The notes: generated from the letters alone by a model not told the origin. A stretch of 64,000 bases of DNA from Sphaerochaeta halotolerans (GCF_003429665.1 NZ_QUWK01000011.1:1-64000); one strand, 5' to 3'; positions 29,400 through 40,106 are shown, numbered from the stretch's first letter. Translations and numbers: made by a program.

Positions 29400-30316
29400 G
29401 CCACCAAGACAATACCTGCAACTACCAAGGGAAGTGCCAAAAGATATTGCAAACGGAAAATCGACTCTCCTAAGAACAATGCAGAAAGAAATGTTCCTGC
29501 TACAGGTATAAGGAAATAGAATACCGTGATGGAACTCACTTTGTTGTGTTGAAGCAACATTGTCCATATGGAGAATGTAATTGCACTCAGCGAAGCCATA
29601 TACAACAACAAGACATATCCTGCAAGCGTACTGGTGGGAAAGGATGCTCCCTGTGTCAATGCCAGTGCGAGCAAGATGAGACCACCAAGGAAGAGTTGCA
29701 TGCTGGTAAGTAGTACCGAATCTATCCTCCTGCTTACCCGTTTGCTGTACAGTGCCCCTGCACTGGTGAGAAAGGCAGCAATTACCACGAATCCCTCTCC
29801 TTTTAAGGAGAAAGTAATCCCCAGATTGGGCTCAAAGTTCACCATGACCACCGATAAGAACCCTAGTAAGATACCTAAGCCCTTCCTCTTATTGATGTGG
29901 TCATTTGCATATACCCAGTGTGCAAGCAATGCACTGAAAAATACTGAAGAGGAGCTCAGAATCGAACTCTTGGCACCGGTGGTATAGGAGACTCCAATGT
30001 AGAAAAAGATAGAATAAATGGCAGTCTGTAACAATCCAAGCATGAGAATCTGAACCCAAGACTTGCCCTCCAATGTCCTGAAGCGTTGTTTCTCTCCTTG
30101 TTGGAAAAATCTGAAGAGCAGTACGAGTAGTCCGGCAAACGTGAACCGAAGACCTGCAAATGCCACCTTTGCAGCAGTATCATCAGGACCAACCAGGAAC
30201 AATTCATACCCCAACTTTATTGAAGGATAGGCACTACCCCATAGGATTGCGCAGAGACTGGCAAGCAGGGAAGCGATCAAGGGACGGCTCAAGGGTGACG
30301 GTTTCAATGGTTGCAT
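29372..30316 (-). CDS. EamA/DMT-family transporter
   Basis: ten hydrophobic helices, LCAILWGSAYPSIKLG start, duplicated EamA architecture. Confidence 0.85.
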   Translation of the reverse strand: MQPLKPSPLSRPLIASLLASLCAILWGSAYPSIKLGYELFLVGPDDTAAKVAFAGLRFTFAGLLVLLFRFFQQGEKQRFRTLEGKSWVQILMLGLLQTAIYSIFFYIGVSYTTGAKSSILSSSSVFFSALLAHWVYANDHINKRKGLGILLGFLSVVMVNFEPNLGITFSLKGEGFVVIAAFLTSAGALYSKRVSRRIDSVLLTSMQLFLGGLILLALALTQGASFPTSTLAGYVLLLYMASLSAITFSIWTMLLQHNKVSSITVFYFLIPVAGTFLSALFLGESIFRLQYLLALPLVVAGIVLVAYSSSKTPV

Positions 30317-31035
30317 GGGGGAAGCTCCTTACAAAAAATCGCCAATTCCTGTAGGGAACCAGTACGGTAGCTGGCAGTTGATTTATTGGTACTGTTTATC
30401 AAGCAATCAGTAACCAGATACACCTCCATACCCAAGGTCTGGGCAACCATATCTTCTTCAACATCGTTGCCGACCATAAGACAAGAAGAAGCTTCCTTTC
30501 CAATCTGCTGTAGTATCTGACGGTAGTATCCGAGATTTGGCTTGGCATGGTGAAAATCTTCATAGGTGGTCACCAAAGAGAATTGAGACGAATCCAGGCT
30601 TGCCCAATCAATGCGTGCTTTGGTTCCCTGCCAAGGAAAGAGCGGAGTGGTGGCCAGTACGACGGTGTACCCTTTCTCCTTCACCTCATGCACAATCTCC
30701 CTTGCCAATGGGGAGGGAGTTGCATGACGCTTCAAGAAACCAAACTCATGTTCATAGAATGAAGCAAAGCGTTCATTGAATTCTTCTGCATCGATTCCAC
30801 TGACCTCTTCGAAGACCAGGTCGAATCGTTCCTTGTTTGTTAAGGTTCCATCATTCTGGACCATGGCGGTAATACCGCTCTGCAATGCAATGGCAAGCAT
30901 CTCAGATGCATAGCCAAGGTCCTGTCCCTTTCTCACAAAACGAGAGAAGTAGTCTTGGATGAATTGATCTTGATCAAGCGGCAACAAGGTGCCATCAAGG
31001 TCAAAGAGTATTGTATTGATAGGTTGTTGTGTCAT
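30304..31035 (-). CDS. HAD-superfamily phosphatase
   Basis: ILFDLDGTLLPLDQD, ATTPLFPW, MVGNDVEEDMVA. Confidence 0.85.
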   Translation of the reverse strand: MTQQPINTILFDLDGTLLPLDQDQFIQDYFSRFVRKGQDLGYASEMLAIALQSGITAMVQNDGTLTNKERFDLVFEEVSGIDAEEFNERFASFYEHEFGFLKRHATPSPLAREIVHEVKEKGYTVVLATTPLFPWQGTKARIDWASLDSSQFSLVTTYEDFHHAKPNLGYYRQILQQIGKEASSCLMVGNDVEEDMVAQTLGMEVYLVTDCLINSTNKSTASYRTGSLQELAIFCKELPPCNH

Positions 31036-31081
31036 TGTTCGCAGATGATACGCTCTTTACAGGAAGGCGTCAATGAATAGA

Positions 31082-31120
31082 AAAACCCCCCAGGGAAAAG
31101 GAGGTTAAACCCTAGGGGGA
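31082..31120 (-). terminator. hairpin terminator in the 31036-31440 intergenic region
   Basis: CCCCCTAGGG...CCCTGGGGGG + TTTTT on minus strand. Confidence 0.55.
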
Positions 31121-31439
31121 ACAAAAGGAGGTTAGAAAAAATCCGATTTCGTTGCTAACCGACCCAACGGGTGCAGAAGCATGTCGTTCTCTTTCTGAAA
31201 CAGACAATAGTACATAACTAATATTTTAATCAAGAGGGTTTTTAAAGTTTTTACATTTTTTTAATTTTCCTTTTGATTACTGGATAGTAAGTTATGCTAC
31301 TAGCTTTCAATCTTTCTAAAAATTATCCAAGGTTTGAAAAAATCCTTTACATACTGTCTTTAAAATGTATCGAATGACGCACGTACAGATTGTAAGCTTG
31401 GAAAAGCAAAGCCTTACTCTCCTGGTACAAGTTTCTTGC

Positions 31440-32777
31440 CTAGTCGAAGTTGAAGTTCTTCATCGACAGTGGTTGGCGGGTATTCTCCAGCACATCTCTC
31501 CATAAAGAGCCTTCCAGATCCACATGATTGCGGCTGGAGACTGCCAAGCTGATTGGTAAGTGAATAAAGCGGTTGTGAAGCAGCCCAATCAAGGCTTGGG
31601 TCTTTCCTGCCATTGCAGCATGAACGGCATGAGCACCAAGACGAGCACAGTAAATCGAATCATAGGAATCGGCAGAAGCACTGCGGATGATATAGGAAGG
31701 ATCAATGTACTTAACATTGGTCTCAATACCCTCTTTCTTGAAATACTCGATGATCTTTTCCTTGAGAAATACTCCGATATCATGGTACTTCACATTCCCT
31801 GATGCATCCTTTTCTCCAGTTTCAGGAACCAAATCCTGCCCTGCTCCCTCACTGACCAGAATGACCGCATGGCCACGGTCCAGCACTCTTCTCCTGAGAT
31901 GCTCAAGCAATCCATTAGGACCATCCAGGTCAAACGGATTCTCGGGAATCAGACAAAAGTTCACATCACTCTGGGCAAGGGCAGTCTGGGCGGCAATGAA
32001 CCCTGATTCACGCCCCATCACTTTTACAAGGCCTATACCATGGACGGAGTTCTTCGCTTCCACATGGGCACTACGGACCACAGGTACAGCCATCTGCACT
32101 GCAGTATCCACCCCGAATGAGCTCTGGATGAACGAGAGATCATTGTCGATGGTCTTTGGGATTCCAATGATTGAAATCTTCAATCCCCGCTTCTTGACCT
32201 CTTCATAGATTTCCCATGCACCTCTGAGCGTCCCATCCCCTCCAACAGTGACAAGAATATTGATATTCAGTCGCTCAAGGGAGTCAACTATCTCTTCAAC
32301 CTGCTTGCCCCCACCACGAGCGGAACCAAGGATTGTACCACCTTTCTCCTGGATGTCATCAACAACATCCGGGTCGAGGGGCATCAAAGGCCAGGGGCTG
32401 TTCTCGAGCAGACCCTGATAGCCAAACCGAATACCACTGATCCTCCGGACCCCGTAGCGGTACCAAAAACAACGTACCACAGCCCTGATTACATTATTCA
32501 AGCCTGGGCAGATTCCGCCGCAGGTAGCGATGGCAGCATGCACATGGGCAGGATTAAAATAAATCTTTGAACGAGGACCTGCAAGTTCTACAGTCTCTTC
32601 ATGCCGTGGAACGGGATGTCCATCCTTATCAATATCCGTGTCGATGCCATACAGAATATGGTCACTATCATCCACATAATCTGCCTGCCCATCGTTCTGG
32701 GTTGAGCTCATGATAATCGGGGAGGAAATTTTCGCTACTCCCAGACTAGGTATGGAGAAATCCATTTTCTTATTCAT
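31440..32777 (-). CDS. 6-phosphofructokinase family (ATP-type GGDGT signature)
   Basis: GGICPGLNNVIR, TVGGDGTLRGA, IPKTIDNDL, MGRESGFIA. Confidence 0.9.
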   Translation of the reverse strand: MNKKMDFSIPSLGVAKISSPIIMSSTQNDGQADYVDDSDHILYGIDTDIDKDGHPVPRHEETVELAGPRSKIYFNPAHVHAAIATCGGICPGLNNVIRAVVRCFWYRYGVRRISGIRFGYQGLLENSPWPLMPLDPDVVDDIQEKGGTILGSARGGGKQVEEIVDSLERLNINILVTVGGDGTLRGAWEIYEEVKKRGLKISIIGIPKTIDNDLSFIQSSFGVDTAVQMAVPVVRSAHVEAKNSVHGIGLVKVMGRESGFIAAQTALAQSDVNFCLIPENPFDLDGPNGLLEHLRRRVLDRGHAVILVSEGAGQDLVPETGEKDASGNVKYHDIGVFLKEKIIEYFKKEGIETNVKYIDPSYIIRSASADSYDSIYCARLGAHAVHAAMAGKTQALIGLLHNRFIHLPISLAVSSRNHVDLEGSLWRDVLENTRQPLSMKNFNFD

Positions 32778-33157
32778 TACACCTCGCCTCCATGTTCATC
32801 ATATTCTTCAAGCAGCAAACCCAGTTCTTTCTTGAACAGGGAAAAAGGAGAAGAAAGGCTCCCTTTGGCCTGCTTGTTGAATTGTCGATATAATGCAAGG
32901 AACTGTACAGCAAACTCCGTCAGTGTCGCACCTTCACGACTCGCTCCACCTTTTCGTCGATTGAGAACAGGAACTCCAAGACCTTTTTCCAGATGCTGGA
33001 CCATTGCAAACGCCTTGGAGTAGGAGATGCCCAAAGCAGAAGCTGCCTTGCGCAACGAGTTCTGTTGCTCAACTTGCTCGAGCAGCCACAACACCCCGAT
33101 TCCCATAAATTTATTGCCTTCCTCATCGACGAGGTAGAGCTTCGCTTTTAGTTCCAT
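32777..33157 (-). CDS. ModE N-terminal-like HTH regulator without a molybdate-binding domain
   Basis: GIGVLWLLEQVEQQNSLRKAASALGISYSKAFAMVQHLEKGLGVPVLNRRKGGASREGATLTEFA. Confidence 0.8.
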   Translation of the reverse strand: MELKAKLYLVDEEGNKFMGIGVLWLLEQVEQQNSLRKAASALGISYSKAFAMVQHLEKGLGVPVLNRRKGGASREGATLTEFAVQFLALYRQFNKQAKGSLSSPFSLFKKELGLLLEEYDEHGGEV

Positions 33158-34464
33158 GCTTCTCCTGCCGCCTGGTACACAACATCTACCAGTTCAGCTA
33201 TTCTATCACATTCTACTGAACAATAGGCAAGTCTAAGCGTAACATCGGCGATATTGATGCACCCTACCTGATAGGTATCGAGTAAATGCCTGCGAAGTTG
33301 CTCGGCACTCCCCTTGCAATCAAAAGCCATGAAGTAACCACTATTGAACGGATGCGGCTTGAGCAAATCACTACCCTCGTGCTTCTTCAATGCTTCCTTG
33401 AGTGTACGGTAGCGCTTCTCCATCTCAATCTTGGCAGCTTGCTTGTCTGCCTCATAGTGCTTTCCAGAGCGCATTGCCTTGAGCAGAAGGCTCTGTCCAG
33501 GGCGGTCACAGTTGGAAACAGTACTCCTGATGATGCCCAAGGTCTTTTTGTTCAAGGCATCGTACTGTTCTTCATTCAGATTCTTGCTCCCGTAGGTGAT
33601 GAATCCAATACGGAATCCCCAGACCATCTCTTCCTTGGTAGCGGCATCACACTTGACCGCGAAAATATTGGGGTGAGCATCACAAAGGAGTGCAAACAAA
33701 CTCTGGGTAGCCGAGTCTTCCTCAAAAAAGAGGCCAAAATAGGCATCATCACTGAGCACCATCAGCTGCATACCCTCTTCTGCAAGCGAAACAAGGGTGT
33801 CTGCAATGGCCTGCATCTCTGTCTTGGTTGGAGTATACCCGGTCGGGTTGTTCGGGAAGTTGAGTAAAATACGTGCCTTTCTCTCTGGAATTGCAGCAAG
33901 TACCTCGCGCATTCCCTTCACATTGAACCCCCCTTCTGGGGTATACAGATCAAAAGTCTTGATTGAAGCGTTCGTCTGATGGGCAAAAATCAGCTCATAG
34001 TTGTCCCAAGCAAGGTTGGGAATCACCAAAGTGTCCCCTTCCTGGACAAAAAGCTGAGCCATCAGCTGCAGGCCATGAGTCAACCCGGAGGTAACAACCG
34101 GAAGGCTGAATGTCTTTCCCTGCAGGCTGGGGTTCTTGACGACCATCTGTTCTTTCCACAATGCCCTGAGGGCGGGATCTCCCCCACCGGGTGCATAGGA
34201 AAATAATTCGGAGGGTTTGAAGGCGTTCTCAGTAAACTGATGGTAAATGTCTGACAAATACATCGGTTGCCCCCCGGATGTAGCCATCCCGATAGTGGCA
34301 TTGAACCGAGTGGCTTTTTTGCCGGCTTCGGCGCTTTGGGCGACAATTCCCTTGGGGAAAAACATCCTTCGTCCTACGTCGGAGAGCATTGCGTCCACAA
34401 TAGTACCCTGCAACGTCTCATTCAGTTCTTTGGCTAGTACATGCATAATCTGTCCTCCAATCAT
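33148..34464 (-). CDS. class I/II PLP-dependent aminotransferase
   Basis: NFPNNPTGYTPT, SDDAYFGLFFEED. Confidence 0.88.
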   Translation of the reverse strand: MIGGQIMHVLAKELNETLQGTIVDAMLSDVGRRMFFPKGIVAQSAEAGKKATRFNATIGMATSGGQPMYLSDIYHQFTENAFKPSELFSYAPGGGDPALRALWKEQMVVKNPSLQGKTFSLPVVTSGLTHGLQLMAQLFVQEGDTLVIPNLAWDNYELIFAHQTNASIKTFDLYTPEGGFNVKGMREVLAAIPERKARILLNFPNNPTGYTPTKTEMQAIADTLVSLAEEGMQLMVLSDDAYFGLFFEEDSATQSLFALLCDAHPNIFAVKCDAATKEEMVWGFRIGFITYGSKNLNEEQYDALNKKTLGIIRSTVSNCDRPGQSLLLKAMRSGKHYEADKQAAKIEMEKRYRTLKEALKKHEGSDLLKPHPFNSGYFMAFDCKGSAEQLRRHLLDTYQVGCINIADVTLRLAYCSVECDRIAELVDVVYQAAGEAWN

Positions 34465-34508
34465 GGGTATGTATATACGTTTTCGGGAGAAATGTCACTA
34501 AAACAACC

Positions 34509-36614
34509 CTAAAAAGAGAATTCTCCTTGCATTTCTTCACGCTTCTTTGCTCCTTCCCCCAACATCGCCAGGAAGGTTTCTTCGTCCACAATGGTTATCC
34601 CAAGTTCCTGGGCTTTTTCCAGTTTACTTCCCCCCCCACTGCCGGCAAGCAGGTGGGTAGTCTTGTTTGTTACGGCACTGACAGTCCTGCCACCCCGCTT
34701 GACTACCTCATCCATGGCCTTAGAGCGGGGATTAAAGTGTTCGAAGGAACCAGTGACGCACCACACCTGACCTGAAAAGCTCTCATCCACCAAGGCATGT
34801 TCTTCTTCCCTCTCCTCCATTGCCAAGCCGAAGCTTGCCAACGCCGCGATCCGCTCCTGCATGGCAGGATTATTCAATGCATCGATGTAGAGCCTTGCAC
34901 TCTTCTCTCCGATCTGCTTGATACTGGTAAGCCTTTCCACATCCTGACGCTTGGCAACATCAAGAAGCTTTTCCATGCTGTCTAGACCTGACTCAATCAA
35001 AATCTGTGCACCCTTCTTACCCAGTTCGGGAATTCCCAAGGAGATCAACACTTGTCTGAAACTCCGTTTCTTGGATTGTTCCACCCCTTTCTCAAGCAAA
35101 AGGATCTTCTTCTCTCCAAACCCATTCAAATCACCGAGGACCTTTCGATAGTCAATCCTGTAGATATCGGGGACATCCTGCAGGACCCCTTGTTCGATTA
35201 AAACAGCGGCAGTTTCAGGACCAAAATTATCAATATCCATGCCATCCTTGGAAATAAAAAATTCGATACGACCCCGAACTTGTGCAGGACATTGGCTATT
35301 GGGACAGAAGGTATGCGCTCCCTTTTCCACCAACGCCGTGCCACAAACAGGACAGAAGGGATCCATCGTGTACACCCCCTTGGAATCCTCATTCTTCTCG
35401 ATAACCCGTTCTACCGCTGGGATAACATCCCCCCTACGGGAAATCTCCACCACATCCCCCAGTGCAAGTTCCAACATATTGATGTAATCCTGGTTGTGAA
35501 GGGTAATGCTACTGATGGTGGAGCCAGCTACCTGCACAGGCTTTACCCGTGCGACCGGGGTCACCCGTCCGGTTCTCCCTACCTGTAGATCAATGGAAAG
35601 CAAGGTTGTCTGGGCTTGAGGAGATTCAAACTTGTACGCCATAGCCCACCTCGGGTGATGAGCTGTATAGCCGAGCTGAGATCGAACATCAAGCTCATTC
35701 ACCTTGGCAACCAGACCGTCTATCTCATACCCGAGCGAAGCACGTTTACTGGTGTGTTCCTTGATATAGGAAGCAATATCTGCGTATGCACCGGCATACC
35801 CTTTTAGACCTGCTGCACCAAGCTGGCGTTTTGCCTGCTCTGCATCTTTGGTAAAGTAGGCAAAATTACTGTTGATCCTAAAACCGTAGGAGGAGAGTTT
35901 ACTGAGAATGGAGAGATGGTCCTTGAAATCTGTCTCACCCTCCCAGAATCCCTCATATACAAAGATTTGAAGAGGTACCTTGGCCACTTCACGGCTCTTG
36001 ATCCTTCTGATGGTTCCCGCAGCAAGGTTCCGTGGATTTGCATAGGGAACCTCCATCTGGGAGTTGAGCGTTTCAAACTTGTCTTTCGGAAGGTAGACCT
36101 CTCCCCTGACAGCAAGGGTCACCGGCTCATTTAAGCGCAAAGGAATGGAAGCGATAGTCTTCACATTAGCCGTTACATCATTGCCGATTGTCCCGTTTCC
36201 ACGCGTAACGGCCCGAACTAGATACCCTTCCTCGTAGTAAAGCACAATGGAAATGCCATCAATCTTCTCTTCAATCACAATCCCAAGATCCCGGGAAACC
36301 TTGGTTTCGGTCCGTTCAATCCAAGCAAGCAGCTCACTGTCAGTATATGCTTTATCAAGGCTCAGTACCGGTATGGTATGGCGGACCTCGGGGAACGTTG
36401 CATCCAGATCACTTCCAACCCGCTGGGTGGGGGAATCAGGGAAGCGCAAGGATGGATATTGATTTTCCAGATATTGCAGTCTGTCAAAAAGACGATCATA
36501 TTCTGTGTCGCTTACCAAGGGCTGATTATCGACATAGTATGCTTTCTGATAACGAGAAAGCTGTTCTATCAGGGAACGAACTTCCTCCTGGTGGGATTCA
36601 TCATAGGTATTCAT
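34509..36614 (-). CDS. ligA: NAD-dependent DNA ligase
   Basis: EEKIDGISIVLYYE (KxDG), Zn finger CPVCGTAL...CPNSQCPAQ, C-terminal BRCT. Confidence 0.96.
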   Translation of the reverse strand: MNTYDESHQEEVRSLIEQLSRYQKAYYVDNQPLVSDTEYDRLFDRLQYLENQYPSLRFPDSPTQRVGSDLDATFPEVRHTIPVLSLDKAYTDSELLAWIERTETKVSRDLGIVIEEKIDGISIVLYYEEGYLVRAVTRGNGTIGNDVTANVKTIASIPLRLNEPVTLAVRGEVYLPKDKFETLNSQMEVPYANPRNLAAGTIRRIKSREVAKVPLQIFVYEGFWEGETDFKDHLSILSKLSSYGFRINSNFAYFTKDAEQAKRQLGAAGLKGYAGAYADIASYIKEHTSKRASLGYEIDGLVAKVNELDVRSQLGYTAHHPRWAMAYKFESPQAQTTLLSIDLQVGRTGRVTPVARVKPVQVAGSTISSITLHNQDYINMLELALGDVVEISRRGDVIPAVERVIEKNEDSKGVYTMDPFCPVCGTALVEKGAHTFCPNSQCPAQVRGRIEFFISKDGMDIDNFGPETAAVLIEQGVLQDVPDIYRIDYRKVLGDLNGFGEKKILLLEKGVEQSKKRSFRQVLISLGIPELGKKGAQILIESGLDSMEKLLDVAKRQDVERLTSIKQIGEKSARLYIDALNNPAMQERIAALASFGLAMEEREEEHALVDESFSGQVWCVTGSFEHFNPRSKAMDEVVKRGGRTVSAVTNKTTHLLAGSGGGSKLEKAQELGITIVDEETFLAMLGEGAKKREEMQGEFSF

Positions 36615-36725
36615 GCATCTGATTGTACGGCTTGCACCCCTGCCTTGCAAGCAGAGTAGGCGGCTTCTCTCATTGCCCTTGGAGGCGGTACATGGTATCT
36701 TTCATACTCGAGAGGGGAATATCGC

Positions 36726-38684
36726 ATGGCAGAAAAACGATCATCGACAGGCAAGGTAACCACCCTTCATGGCTATATCGTCACCTCATCGGTCGATGCC
36801 GGCCGAATAGAGGAAATATCCCTACCTGCATTAGACAATAACTTTGTATTGGTCACCACCCGGGATATCCCCGGTACCAACCGCGTACGCGTCTTGGATG
36901 CCTCCACCCCTCTGCTCACCTCCTCTACCATTTCCTATTATCAACAACCCATCCTTGCTCTCTTTGGCTATGATACGGAATCTGTCCAGCTGAAAAGCAA
37001 GGAGATCAATATCTCCTACCAACTTCCCAGTCGGGAGGAACCCGCTCCTCAGCAGGAAGTAAAACCATTCTCCTACCAATTCGGCAACTTGGAATCAGCA
37101 ACCAAGGAGGAAGGATTGGAGGTCCTGGAGCGGACCTATCGCTATAGCGGCAGCAATTATGAGAGTAATACTCTCTCACGAATCAGTGTCGTGCTGGAAG
37201 ATGATATACTGCATATCACTACGCCAACACAATGGCCAAGCCATGTCAGGGAGACCGTGAGTGATGTAACCGGCATTCCCAAACGCCGCATTGTAATCCA
37301 TCGAGAACCTTTTTTTGCACCGCATGATGAGATGCTCATTACACCAAGTACCATGTGTGCTATCGCCTCTGTTGCCTGTCTCAAAGGCAACTGCCCTGTT
37401 GAAATTCTCCTCAATGCGGAAAGCTTCCGCCCCGATCTCACCATCAAGAGAAAGACCTGGTACTTCAAAGATGGTCGCGTTCAAGCTGAATCTATCCTGG
37501 TGGCAGTAGACCAAGGGAGTGTTTCAATGTTCAGCGATGAGATGGCAAACCAGCTCATTGCCGGCTTGGTGCCACTGTATCCGCTCATATCGCTGTCCAT
37601 CAGCATCACCTTCAATACCTCGCGAAGAAGACCAGCACATTTCTTTGGTGACCTAGGCTACAGCGATGCCCTCTGCTCTACCGAGACCCACTATAGCGCT
37701 TTGGCAAAACTCAGTGGGTACAATCCCCTAACCTGGCGATTGAAATTTGCCTCTGAGAGTTCCACTCACAGCCAGGTGATCCGCTCAGACAAATATGCAA
37801 AACTCAAGGAATTGATAGCTACCGTCAGTGATTCAAGTGACTTCCAAAGGAAAAATGCTGCTTATGAGATGCAGGCTCAAATGCGAGTCAAACTCTCAAC
37901 ATTCTTCAACTACAGCAGGGGTGTTGCCCTTGCCTGTGGTGCAGGTATCAGCGGCTTCAGCAGTGAGTGTCGTTCCCTACCACAGCAACCTGTACAGATT
38001 ACCCTCAAGCCAAACAACAAAGTCGAAGTAAACACTTCCTTCTATACCATTGGCTCGAGCGCTGAGATATGGAGGCAGATTATCAGTGAGGAGCTCCAGG
38101 TTGCAAAAAGTGACATCTCCTTTGTTGAGGAACAAAAAGAGATGCTTGACAGCGGCCCCTCTGTATTGTCCGCAAATAGCGGTAGAATGCCTCAGCAGAT
38201 TCAAAAGGCTTGCAATCAAATCAAGGAAAAACGGTTTGTCCAGCCGTTGCCCATCTGCGAGAGTGTACTCTCTCCTAAACAACCTGGCATGAAAGGTTCC
38301 ATGTTTCTCAGCAATAGCTGGGTAGCAACTGTCCTGGAACTAGAGATTGATTCGGTCACGTTGCGGCCCCTGGTAAGAAGGGTCTGGTGTGCAGTATCCC
38401 TTTCCAGGGTATTTGAGGAGCAGAGCCTGAGAAGCAAGATCCGCCACACGATTGTCACCACCCTCAGGGAAGCAGGAGCACTCCTGAGCCATAGCGATAC
38501 GTTTACTATCGAGATCACCATAAAGGATGAGGGACAGCAGATTTCCTCTTCAATCACCAGTGCTTTGAAAGGGGTAATCACCAGTGCGTTTGTCTCAGCC
38601 CTGGAACAAGCCCTCGGTTTTCCTGTTGGAAAAATCCCTGTAGATGGAAACACCCTGCTTGGAGCTCTGCGAGGTAATGTATGA
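36726..38684 (+). CDS. divergent xanthine-dehydrogenase/aldehyde-oxidase large-subunit-like protein
   Basis: XDH hammerhead-like N-terminus; followed by XDH-type Fe-S and FAD subunits; canonical Moco motifs not recognisable. Confidence 0.7.
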   Translation: MAEKRSSTGKVTTLHGYIVTSSVDAGRIEEISLPALDNNFVLVTTRDIPGTNRVRVLDASTPLLTSSTISYYQQPILALFGYDTESVQLKSKEINISYQLPSREEPAPQQEVKPFSYQFGNLESATKEEGLEVLERTYRYSGSNYESNTLSRISVVLEDDILHITTPTQWPSHVRETVSDVTGIPKRRIVIHREPFFAPHDEMLITPSTMCAIASVACLKGNCPVEILLNAESFRPDLTIKRKTWYFKDGRVQAESILVAVDQGSVSMFSDEMANQLIAGLVPLYPLISLSISITFNTSRRRPAHFFGDLGYSDALCSTETHYSALAKLSGYNPLTWRLKFASESSTHSQVIRSDKYAKLKELIATVSDSSDFQRKNAAYEMQAQMRVKLSTFFNYSRGVALACGAGISGFSSECRSLPQQPVQITLKPNNKVEVNTSFYTIGSSAEIWRQIISEELQVAKSDISFVEEQKEMLDSGPSVLSANSGRMPQQIQKACNQIKEKRFVQPLPICESVLSPKQPGMKGSMFLSNSWVATVLELEIDSVTLRPLVRRVWCAVSLSRVFEEQSLRSKIRHTIVTTLREAGALLSHSDTFTIEITIKDEGQQISSSITSALKGVITSAFVSALEQALGFPVGKIPVDGNTLLGALRGNV

Positions 38685-39232
38685 AGATAGAATGCACTAT
38701 AGATGGGAAGGCTCTCTCTCTCTCGGTCAACTCAAACAAACCACTCTCGCTCATCCTCATGGAGGATGTGGGAATCAAGAGCATAAACAGCCATTGCAGG
38801 GGAAATGCCTGTGGAAACTGCATCGTCTTGCTTAATGATGAGGCTACCCTCTCCTGTGTCATCCCGGCGTTCCGCCTCAAGGATGCCACGGTTAAGACGT
38901 TTGACAGTTATCAGAAAACACGTCTGTACCGCGATATTGAGCGGGCTTACAAGGCTACAGGAAACACCCCGTGTCCCAATTGTTACGCATCCAAGACACT
39001 GATCATTGAATCTATCTTGCAAGAGATGACAAACAGCACCCGTACCAGGACATTTGGAAGAAACAATCTGTCTCTACCAGGAACTCAAAATGAAGATAAT
39101 TCCTTGAACAAGGAAGCTATTATTCAGGAACTCAGCCTGAATACTTGCCAGTGTATGGATATGGCTGAATTACTGCAAATTGTTGAAATTGCCCTAACCT
39201 ATAGGAGGCGAAAACGTGTACGAAGGCATTAG
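38681..39232 (+). CDS. xanthine-dehydrogenase-type [2Fe-2S] subunit
   Basis: CRGNACGNC plus LSC; second cluster CPNC...CQC. Confidence 0.85.
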   Translation: MKIECTIDGKALSLSVNSNKPLSLILMEDVGIKSINSHCRGNACGNCIVLLNDEATLSCVIPAFRLKDATVKTFDSYQKTRLYRDIERAYKATGNTPCPNCYASKTLIIESILQEMTNSTRTRTFGRNNLSLPGTQNEDNSLNKEAIIQELSLNTCQCMDMAELLQIVEIALTYRRRKRVRRH

Positions 39233-40103
39233 GTCTCCTGTCATCCATACCCCCAAGACATTAAACGAATTTGCTACCATCGCCCACCGCTATCCCCAAG
39301 CCGTCATCTGGGGAGGTGGTACCTATTTGATGAGCCGAAAGGATTATTATCCAAGTGAGATCAAGGATGGCATCATCAATCTTGGGGAGTTGGATGAACT
39401 GAAGCGAATCACCAGAAATGATCGCTTCGTTGAAATCGGGGCCATGGTCACCGCAAGTCAGTTGTTGTATGCAGGAAAACTGGTCCTCCCTGAAATTCTC
39501 CAGAAGACACTGCAAAGCCAAGCCTCTCAGATTGTGAGGAGGCAGACCACCATAGGGGGAAGTCTGTGTGTTCCAGATATTCGCTTGGGGTTATCCACCA
39601 CGCTTGCTATTCTCGACGCAAATGCCGAAGTAAAGTACTACCAAGGGGGAAAGACAACCACTCATTGGATCCCGATTGCGAAGCTCTATGACAAAAGCGG
39701 AAACCTGTTGCTTGGCCCGCAGAAAGCCCTGCTGACAAGAATTCGCATTGGCTTGGAATATGGTGATTTCCAACGGTTCATTATTGTTGAAGACCCTATC
39801 CGAAATACTGATGAATGTGTTATAGTTGCCTTTCAAGCAACCCGTGCACAAAACACCATTTCCAAGGTACAATTTTGCACAACCTTCCCAAACAAGGCCT
39901 ATCATATCAGCAAGGACCTTGTTTCGAAATTGTCGGGACAGACCCTCCCGATTCATCCAGAACGGGTCAATACGCTCTCTTATGAGCTGGTATCTGAATT
40001 GAGAAAAATGCAGGGAGCGATTAGCGAACTACAGCTTGAGCGTGCCAGGAGAATCTTCGAATCCTTCTTGCATGAACTCAATGCCCAAACGTTCTCCTCC
40101 TGA
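39216..40103 (+). CDS. xanthine-dehydrogenase-type FAD-binding subunit
   Basis: VIWGGGTYLM, SQIVRRQTTIGGSLCVPD. Confidence 0.82.
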   Translation: MYEGIRSPVIHTPKTLNEFATIAHRYPQAVIWGGGTYLMSRKDYYPSEIKDGIINLGELDELKRITRNDRFVEIGAMVTASQLLYAGKLVLPEILQKTLQSQASQIVRRQTTIGGSLCVPDIRLGLSTTLAILDANAEVKYYQGGKTTTHWIPIAKLYDKSGNLLLGPQKALLTRIRIGLEYGDFQRFIIVEDPIRNTDECVIVAFQATRAQNTISKVQFCTTFPNKAYHISKDLVSKLSGQTLPIHPERVNTLSYELVSELRKMQGAISELQLERARRIFESFLHELNAQTFSS

Positions 40104-40106
40104 TGC

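Noticed and set aside
31440-32777. Possibility that the phosphofructokinase is PPi-dependent
   Set aside because: The signature is GGDGT, consistent with ATP-type rather than GGDD; no sequence support for PPi use.
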